Position numbers and translations under genes: made by a program
Assembly (NCBI GenBank): GCA_003427395.1
Contig: BFEA01000030.1
Location: 712,663 to 740,162 of the forward strand
DNA: 27,500 bases
DNA from: Chara braunii
Taxonomy: Eukaryota > Streptophyta > Charophyceae > Charales > Characeae
Reading direction: 5' to 3'
Part shown: piece after piece, positions 19,693 through 27,500 of the stretch
Position numbering within the stretch: the stretch's first letter is position 1
How the letters are laid out: each line of letters opens with the position of its first letter
Notes under the pieces: model-generated
Seen by the model: only the letters and a program-made list of their open reading frames with translations
Databases searched by the model: none
What the model was told of the DNA's origin: nothing

Positions 19693-20739
19693 TATCTGCA
19701 CTTTGTGGGTTCTGTGATGCTTGTAATGCGCTTGTAAACCAGGACAGCAGTTCTGTTAGAAGCTTGGTGTTTGTAGATTAGGACAGCTGTTGTGTCCAAA
19801 TGGTCATATATGATTTGTGAATACTAATCCACAAAACAATCCAATAATTCAGAAAATGGCGAAAGAAACATGTTAAAGATGCAAAAAGTGATTAAATGGA
19901 TTGTTTTTTTCTAACCAATTGGGAGGACATTTTTCATGTGCAACAAGGCTACAAGCCCATTTTCAATACTTTGAAAACATATCAGTCAAAGCTTGAGGGT
20001 CTTGCTCCACCACTCACAACATGCACAAAAGACGAAAATTATGGAGGTGCATCTTTCTACATTCTGGTGGAAGATTCCTTCTCATTTTGCACCTCCGGTG
20101 AGTGCTGGAGCGAGGACGTCAGATACAGCACAACGTATTTGCAAGGTGCCACATTCTTAGAAGCATAGTTACAATTTGCACTTTGGGACGGCAATCTACT
20201 CTGCGGGTGCTATTGGTTATCCAGACCATCTTGATGGTTGGTGCAAGTGCATTTCGGTCAGAATGATCCGACGTGGCAAGGCATGAAGCAACGTCTTCTC
20301 TGTATTTACGTTGATTACTGACGTACTTACCAGCACATGTGGAGAATCTAAGTCCAATACGGACCTAACACACCTGAAGCGCACTGCAGAGTCGATCTTA
20401 AATGAAAATGAAAATGAAAGAGATGAGAGCATACGGTGGAACCGGTGAACCATTCAAATCTCTTTTCGAATGGGGCAGAGGGCTTGTAGTACCTTTATTT
20501 AAGGGTGCGAAGGCCACTCTGGCTTATTTATTTATTTTATTTATATAATAATAAGGCAACTTGAGTTGGAGAGCCATGTGATGGGCGACCATCTTGCACG
20601 GCTCGGAGAGCACTTGTTACGACCGTCTAGAATGAAAAAAATTCGAAAAACAAAAGCTGTTAATAATTCCTGTTTTCTGTACGTGAAAGCATGGCTCTCA
20701 TTGAGGAATGTTGTGTTCAAGTAAGACTATCAGAATTAA
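19693..20739. other. Intronic sequence with one compositionally normal 90-codon frame
   Basis: A + frame at 19896-20168 begins MDCFFLTNWEDIFHVQQGYK and has balanced composition, but I recognise no domain and there is no sign of continuation. The rest is AT-rich, including a TTTA-repeat near 20525-20545. Confidence 0.4.
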
Positions 20740-20819
20740 TCAAAGAAAGGAAAGGAGGCTAGGGAATAGTGCTGGTCTTAACTGCCAGTGCAGGGCCCCA
20801 GCCTTGTAGAAAATCGCGA

Positions 20820-21028
20820 GTTGCCAATGCTGAAATTTTTTGAGGCTTGGGGCTACCGGACCACAATGGCTGGTGCGGCGCCAGCCAAAAGAGGAATAAA
20901 GGGCGCGGCTGGCGGTTCTGAAAGTTGGCAATGCTGAAATGTTCTGTGGCTTGGGGCTACCGGACCACAATGGCTGGTGCAGGGCCAGCCAAAAAAGGAA
21001 TAAAGGGCGCGGGTGGCGGTTCTGAAAA
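20820..21028. repeat. 104-bp tandem duplication
   Basis: Copy 1 at 20820-20923 and copy 2 at 20924-21028. Both run from GTTG.CAATGCTGAAAT through GGCTTGGGGCTACCGGACCA to GGCGGTTCTGAAA, with about eight differences. GGCTGGTGC...GCCAGCC within each copy can form a short hairpin. Confidence 0.88.
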
Positions 21029-21061
21029 GCTGGCGAGCACTGCAGCGCCTCCAGGCCTGGG

Positions 21062-21089
21062 TGTGCTGGTGGTTTAAACCACCAGCACA
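21062..21089. repeat. Perfect 28-bp palindrome
   Basis: The left arm TGTGCTGGTGGTTT is followed with no spacer by its exact inverse complement. It sits at the end of the 104-bp duplication. GGTGGTTTAAA also occurs near 22980 and a GGTGGTGGTTTAAG form near 11757, which suggests a shared element end. Confidence 0.9.
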
Positions 21090-21519
21090 TCTGGAGAATT
21101 CGAATGAGCCTGTCCAAAAAGTTATGGGACTCGGGACAGGGCCCACTTCGGGGCGGTCAGATTTTTTTTCTTTCCGTTCAGGGCTGGGCCTAGTGCCACC
21201 GCACGGCATGGGACAATTTTTTTTCCTATTGGCCCTTCGGACGCCCTGTTCCTTGCCTCTGAATTTTTTAGGAGAGTCTCAATCGGATTCTCAACTTGGC
21301 TGGCCGATGTACTGGTGGTTTTGAGGGAAAGGGATGTCAGGGATAAGCTGTTTTCTTCTTGAGGGAAAGAAATCTTAGGGCTAAGCATTTTAAAAGAATC
21401 GCGGATGCAGGGTACATCGTCTTAATGATAATTTTTTTGTACCTGAAAGCATGGTTGTTATGATCCGGGCCAATTTTGAAGTACACATTTATCAGAAAGT
21501 AGAATGCTGAGAGAGAGGG

Positions 21520-21572
21520 AAAGAAGAAGAAGAAGAAGAAGAAGAAGAAGAAAGAAAGAAGAAGAAGATGTA
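21520..21572. repeat. (GAA)n tract
   Basis: A run of about 15 GAA triplets with minor interruptions, followed by the spacer ACACCAGCATGGACC. Confidence 0.9.
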
Positions 21573-21689
21573 CACCAGCATGGACCAATGATGATGCTCT
21601 TCTTCTTCGCCAACCACTGTCCTCCTCCTTATAATAATAATGTTGAATGGCTGAACCAGAATCAATATCCGAATCCCTCTTCTACTGTA

Positions 21690-22610
21690 GGTATCACATG
21701 AGGTCCACCATAGCCATGGCTGCCCTTCTTCCTCCTTCCTCCAAGGCTGGGGCTATGGCGGACTACCAGGGCATCGCCCTGCTGTGCAAAGGACAACACA
21801 AAGCAGCTATGCTGCTCTAGCTCAGGCCGCCATGCCTGACTCTGCCTTGAAGCTTCTTGGTGTAGCTCTACCCCAACTGGGGCCTTCCTGCTGCAGCGCC
21901 CACCAAGGTGATGAAGATGGCAACCACCATCGCCAGGTAAGTACCTCTTGCGCTCCCCCTTCCTGGTCCTAGACTTCTTCTCCCCGTGTCCTTGCTCCGT
22001 CCCCGACAGCGCTGCTCCAAGCTAGCGCTGCTCCAGCCAGTGTGTGGCCAAACTTGCACACCGACAATGAAGAGGACCACCTTGCTCCTCCCGGAGATAT
22101 AGTGGCCTGCGTGCCTCCTGGTGAGTGACTTCCTAGGCCACGCGGCCTCCAAGCAACCGGTACCTCCTCCCTTTCGGAGGGGTACATCATTGCAGACTCT
22201 GATATTGCCCCGTACAGGCCCCAGACTGGTTGGACTGGTACCTGCCTGGACCTAGCCTACAACTACTGGGCCTCTAAAAATGCCAACTTCTGTTTTCTTC
22301 TGCTCAGCTTCGACTACCCGGCACATCTACCTCTACTTGGTGTGGTACTGGCCTACCTGCTACTTGAGTGTTTTCCGCTGCTCTTAAGTGTCGCGGACCT
22401 CTTTACCCGCCGCTTGAGTGTTTTCCCCACTGCAATCCTCAATGTCACGGCCACAGGTAAGTACCGGCCCTTCGGGCCTTCCAATCAACCAAGTGCCCTT
22501 GCGGGCCACTCAGACAGGTATGCAGACCAGCAAGCATGCACCCACACAGATTTAGAAAACTCAGGAACCAACGGGAAACTCAGCAGGGCATTCATTCCAT
22601 GAGCAAGACT
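21690..22610. other. GC-richer block of unknown origin with two CAG|GTAAGTACC sites
   Basis: Composition changes to GC-rich, with many CCTCC, CTGCTCC and CTACC words and none of the simple repeats found around it. Consensus donor-like sites occur at 21934-21942 and 22454-22462, sharing the 12-mer CAGGTAAGTACC. Frames are short on both strands (62-94 codons, Ala/Ser/Gly-rich) and unrecognised. It may be an inserted element or a decayed gene capture. Confidence 0.45.
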
Positions 22611-23516
22611 CAGAAATCAGCTGTGTCTCAGTCCGTGTTTGGCAGGTCATTACATGGTTGTCTTTGAGGAATGCTCAACTAGATGTCTGAATCAACCGAA
22701 GAAAGAGAAGGAGGCTTGGGAATAGTGCTGGTTCAAGAAAAGGGATGTCAGGGATAGGCTAGTTGATTTTAGACGGAAGGAAATCATAGGGCTAAGAAAA
22801 GTCTGAAAAAAATCGCAGATGCAGGGTACATCCAGCTATAGAGGGGAAAAAGTACGAAAAGCATATTAACAAAAATGTTTTGCCCCTCAGAAAAATTATT
22901 GTGCAAGGTTCGGCCCAGACAACAGTTCCATTGTCCAGAGGTGGGCAAAATCGCACATTCGGAAAAGCCTGGAAATAGTGGTGGTTTAAAGCACCGTTCC
23001 GGGAACAACATGCGCGGGTTAACCGGCCGGCCTTTCGTGGATTTATGGGCCTGCCTGCCGGTCTGCGCCTGTCAAAATTCATTCATGATATGTCAGGGGT
23101 ACTGTAGGCTGTTTTTCTTTCAGGGAGAGAAATCTTAAGGCTATTTAAACAGCTCGTAGTTTTCAGGATACCTTCAAGAAATGCAATAGACTGAAAATAA
23201 TTGAGCGCTGTGATCTAGGACAGTGGGGTCCACTAAAGAATATCAGAGGGATTAGCTTTTCGGTTCTGTCTCCCTTCGTGGGCGGCCTTACTGGTGCTAT
23301 CATTGCTATGTGAACGAGTGCTATTTCCCTTGGTGCAAGGCCTTGCCTGTGCAATGTCGGGGGAAATGCATGCATAATCTTGGCAAAGTGCTGGTGAGGT
23401 TTCCTGCTGACCTAGCATAAGCATACTAGTCAGTGGATAGTACCAGAATGCAGTGCCAGATGCAATGCTGTACGTAATAATGTGGATAGTCCCAGCAGGG
23501 TACAACACCCAAAGTC
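22611..23516. other. Intronic sequence with dispersed-repeat remnants
   Basis: Apart from the repeat words listed for the 20.7-23.2 kb family and a GGTTAACCGGCCGGCC patch near 23018, I see nothing gene-like. A 114-codon minus-strand frame at 23233-23577 overlaps the following tandem repeat and is not supported. Confidence 0.5.
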
Positions 23517-23885
23517 GCCCCATCTCATCGGCACATTTTAATGATGGCCCTTCGGCATGTGCCATTCGCTGGATCAAGCGTCAACTACGCTAGGACAGGG
23601 ATCTGAATTGCATGGCCGTACCTGCTTTGTTGCTGAGTTGGATTTCGTGGTGATGCAACATCCAAACTGACTGTAATGTGGGCCTCGGCATGTGCAATGC
23701 GCCCCATCTCACTGGCACATTTTAATGATGGCCGTTGGTATGTGCAATGTGCTGGATCAAGCGTCATCTACACTAGGACAGGGCTCTGAATGGCATGGCC
23801 TTACCGTGCTGTGTGATGGAGTTGGATTTTGTGGTGATGCAACATCCGCATTGACTGTGACGTGGCAGTGAACCTCATTTACGTT
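23517..23885. repeat. 184-bp tandem duplication
   Basis: The unit starts GCCCCATCTCA.YGGCACATT and runs through TGGATCAAGCGTCA, CTAGGACAGGG, GTTGGATTT.GTGGTGATGC and AACATCC to TTGACTGT.A.GTGG. It is present at 23517-23700 and 23701-about 23870, with scattered differences. Confidence 0.88.
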
Positions 23886-24175
23886 CCGACGGCCTGGTCC
23901 ATATGGCTGTGTAGGAGAATGGCAGTTGTACTTGTCTTCACAGTGCATGGAGTGGATGACTTGGTTGTTCTGGGATTGTGGAGAGATGAGAACGCAATGA
24001 ATTCGACAGCGGCATTGTTGCATTGCAGCTGACACAGAAGCTGCGACAAAACAATCGCCCGTCTGTGCATATAACAGGCGTTTCAAGTCATGGCTCATCC
24101 GTCCTGTCATGACTGCGAGTGCAGGCTTGAATCATCGCCATGTTGACTCTCCATGATGGAAACAGGGTACAGGCA

Positions 24176-25690
<1,515 letters not shown>

Positions 25691-25740
25691 CATGAACTCC
25701 CTCTCATTTCGTTATGGCTGGAGGCTACAGCACAGTGCAT

Positions 25741-25898
25741 GAACGATGGTTTCACCCTAGGCAGGAGGCAAGCATGGCACCCAGACTGAGTGTCATTATG
25801 CACTTTGCTGTGGCTGCATGAACGATGTTTTCACCCTAGGCAGGAGGCAAGCATGGCACGCGGATCGAGTGTCCTTTTTCACTTTGCTGTGGCTGACT
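25741..25898. repeat. 79-bp tandem duplication
   Basis: GAACGATG.TTTCACCCTAGG and the following AGGAGGCAAGCATGGCAC, GAGTGTC and CACTTTGCTGTGGCTG occur at 25741-25819 and 25820-25898, with about ten differences. Confidence 0.88.
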
Positions 25899-26242
25899 AC
25901 TCTGATGGGTCTGTTCTAGTGATTGAGAAAGTTGTGTTTCACTGTTGTTTGGCTTGCTGTCGTTTTTCAACCTGCCAAGCCATGCATGGCCCATCGCTGT
26001 CCTCATGGGCTGATGATGGCAGGATTCCATGTTCTTCCTCTTTTTTTCTTCCTCCTTCCTTTGCCTCCCCCTCCCCTTCCCTCCCCTCCCCTCTTTTGTG
26101 GCAGCCGATTGTTCATGTCTTTTTTTTTTTTTTTGTTGACTCCATTGTTCTGGAGAAAGTCTCTTTTTTCCGGCTGTTTTTTTTTTTTCTTGTTAATTTC
26201 ACTGACCATGGGATTTGTCTGGCTTTTTTTTTCCTGCACCAG

Positions 26243-26332
26243 GCTATGGAGGATCCTGCTCAGAGTGTCAGGGACGAATTTGCTGCGGCACTGGGGGCAC
26301 TCTTGGCTCTTGGATTGCATCCAAATAAGCAG
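26243..26332 (+). CDS. SWEETIE: SWEETIE/HEATR5-like protein, exon 4 of 4 in window
   Basis: This 90-nt, 30-codon, phase 0/0 exon encodes AMEDPAQSVRDEFAAALGAL LALGLHPNKQ. ED---SVRD-FA-ALG-LLALG-HP is the conserved continuation directly after the C-K that ends exon 3, so no exon lies in the 20 kb between them. It forms another HEAT-like helical pair. The acceptor is CTGCACCAG with a long upstream pyrimidine tract, and the donor is AAGCAG|GTGAGA. The next exon should encode the basic/proline-rich family segment that follows and is not in the remaining 1.17 kb, so the gene is cut by the window end. Confidence 0.92.
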
Positions 26333-27500
26333 GTGAGATGGTAGTCCACAAGTTCAAGTCTTTTCTGGTATCAGTGTGCACCCTCCGAATCCTCTCTGCC
26401 GAGGGGACGGCGCGCGGTTGGGGGACGGGACGGCGGATGGATCTGCAACAATCATGAAGGTTGTGTTGATTTTAGCGGGGTGCAAAGTTGCAAACTGGAC
26501 TTATTCATCAGCAGGCTTCACATCCTGAATGTGTTACTTTCTTTAACAGAGCAAGTCTATTGTGAGATGAGGTAGGCAATGTTAGACTCCAATGTGGTTG
26601 TTTATGGGGGTAGTTGCACAGCGCCTGGCTGGCCCAAGCCTGTTGAAACGGATGAAGAGGGGGAGAGGGGGGGAGGAGGGGGGGGAAGGGGCGGGAATGG
26701 GTTCCCTATTCTTTCCCCACGGTGAACCCCTCATGTTTTCAAGGCCATGCTAATATTCTTTGTCACACATAGGCCATGCTTTTTTTTTTTTTTTTTTTGC
26801 TATTGTTCTCATCATCTTACTGATTTCAGCAGTCTACTAAAGGGGCCACAACGCCTGTGATTTCAGCGGTGGGTGGGTTAATCAGAGTTGGCCACAATGC
26901 CTATGACGAAGACACCTTTTAGCCGAATTTCAAGTAACTAAATTCTGTCTAATGAATGTGTGGGCATACTTAACACTGGCATGTTCTAACATGCATCTGT
27001 TCACAATTAGGGCTGGACCTACCTGACTGCAACGATGTCTAGAAATCAGGATGACAGTTGTTGGTATATAGCACTTTGCTACTGTGCAGTTAGGTGCATA
27101 ACCAACAGTGCAATAAAGAACAGGTGGTGGGAGAGGGCCTCCCTTCGCTATACAACTTCCCACATGTATCGGGATTGTACTGTGGCCCAGATGCATTCGG
27201 ACTGACAACATTTTGAATGTATTGGGCAAATTACCAGTTGCAGGTGGGCAGTTCAAACAGTGGAGCTTACATACTTCAAAGTCGATACCTTTCTGCTACT
27301 GTCTTCCTCCAAACATAATAGACCCTAATCGTGTCAACTCCTACCCGTGTTGCTGCTCCTGGTCCAGCTGCTGCTCCCTCTGCCACTCCAGAGGCTCCTC
27401 AGAATCCAGTTGATGCTGCTGCCCAAGATGCCCGAGAAATGGTCCAAATTTTGCATTGAAACAAATAAACAAAGCAGATGCCCCACCTACTTTGCCGCAC
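26333..27500 (+). other. Start of intron 4 (continues beyond window)
   Basis: The sequence after the GTGAGA donor contains a G-rich run (26652-26695), a poly-T tract (26780-26798) and otherwise ordinary AT/GC-balanced sequence. Near the end, 27322-27459 is open for 45 codons and encodes an Ala/Pro-rich stretch (VAAPGPAAAPSATPEAPQNP) then VDAAAQDAREMVQILH and a stop. It has no Met and no acceptor in frame and does not match the expected next exon; it may be a retroelement gag fragment. Confidence 0.6.

Larger units (their letters stand above)
20740..23160. repeat. Dispersed repeat family, at least three partial copies
   Basis: Shared words recur at different spacings: GGAGGCT.GGGAATAGTGCTGGT (20755 and 22711); GGGATGTCAGGGATA.GCT (21331 and 22743); GAAATC.TAGGGCTAAG (21368 and 22780); AATCGC.GATGCAGGGTACATC (21399 and 22811); GTACGTGAAAGCATGG / GTACCTGAAAGCATGG (20681 and 21440); and a remnant TGTCAGGGGTACTGTAGGCT...GAGAAATCTTAAGGCTA near 23092-23143. 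They look like decayed copies of one element of about 0.4-0.7 kb. I could not define termini. Confidence 0.65.

Noticed and set aside
27322-27459. Next exon of the SWEETIE-like gene
   Set aside because: The Ala/Pro-rich translation does not resemble the conserved segment expected after exon 4, there is no acceptor in phase, and it ends in a stop.

Overview
This is a gene-poor piece of a large, repeat-rich nuclear genome. The only protein-coding content I can support is four consecutive exons, on the + strand, of one conserved eukaryotic gene: a plant-type SWEETIE / HEATR5 (Laa1/p200-like) giant HEAT-repeat protein. The exons are at 2008-2221, 4066-4172, 5738-5974 and 26243-26332. Their splice phases join exactly (phase 1 at the first junction, phase 0 at the others), giving 648 nt or 216 codons with no stop. 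They match the N-terminal part of the family without a gap. The gene continues beyond both ends of the window.

The closest family resemblance is to land-plant SWEETIE. The exons are tiny inside very large, microsatellite-filled introns, and LTR elements and tRNA-derived SINEs are abundant. This fits a streptophyte with a bloated genome; a charophyte alga such as Chara is my best guess, but that is inference. Nothing here looks bacterial, organellar or viral.

Layout. 1-2007: end of an upstream intron, with GA/GT microsatellites and then a ~1.2 kb minisatellite rich in TGACGTGG and ATTGG that runs straight into the first exon. 2222-4065 and 4173-5737: two introns of 1.8 and 1.6 kb with short duplications and low-complexity tracts. 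5975-26242: a single 20.3 kb intron. It holds, in order, a polypyrimidine tract, a decayed solo-LTR-like segment flanked by two tRNA-like SINE fragments (6.6-8.0 kb), a ~80-bp-unit minisatellite with a conserved inverted repeat (8.38-8.9 kb), purine-rich tracts, a complete but decayed LTR retrotransposon with ~1.15 kb LTRs (12.1-18.36 kb), two more SINE-like pieces, a dispersed repeat family with a perfect 28-bp palindrome (20.7-23.2 kb), a GC-rich block with two strong donor-like sites (21.7-22.6 kb), and a stack of tandem duplications and dinucleotide tracts (23.5-25.9 kb). 26333-27500: start of the next intron.

Almost every open frame outside the four exons is low-complexity or repeat-derived. 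The points most worth a second look are the minisatellite that has copied the exon's own 3' splice site, the acceptor of exon 3 that is also a perfect donor (recursive-splice configuration), the 20 kb intron, and the three single-N positions, two of which sit exactly between tandem duplicates and look like assembly joins.
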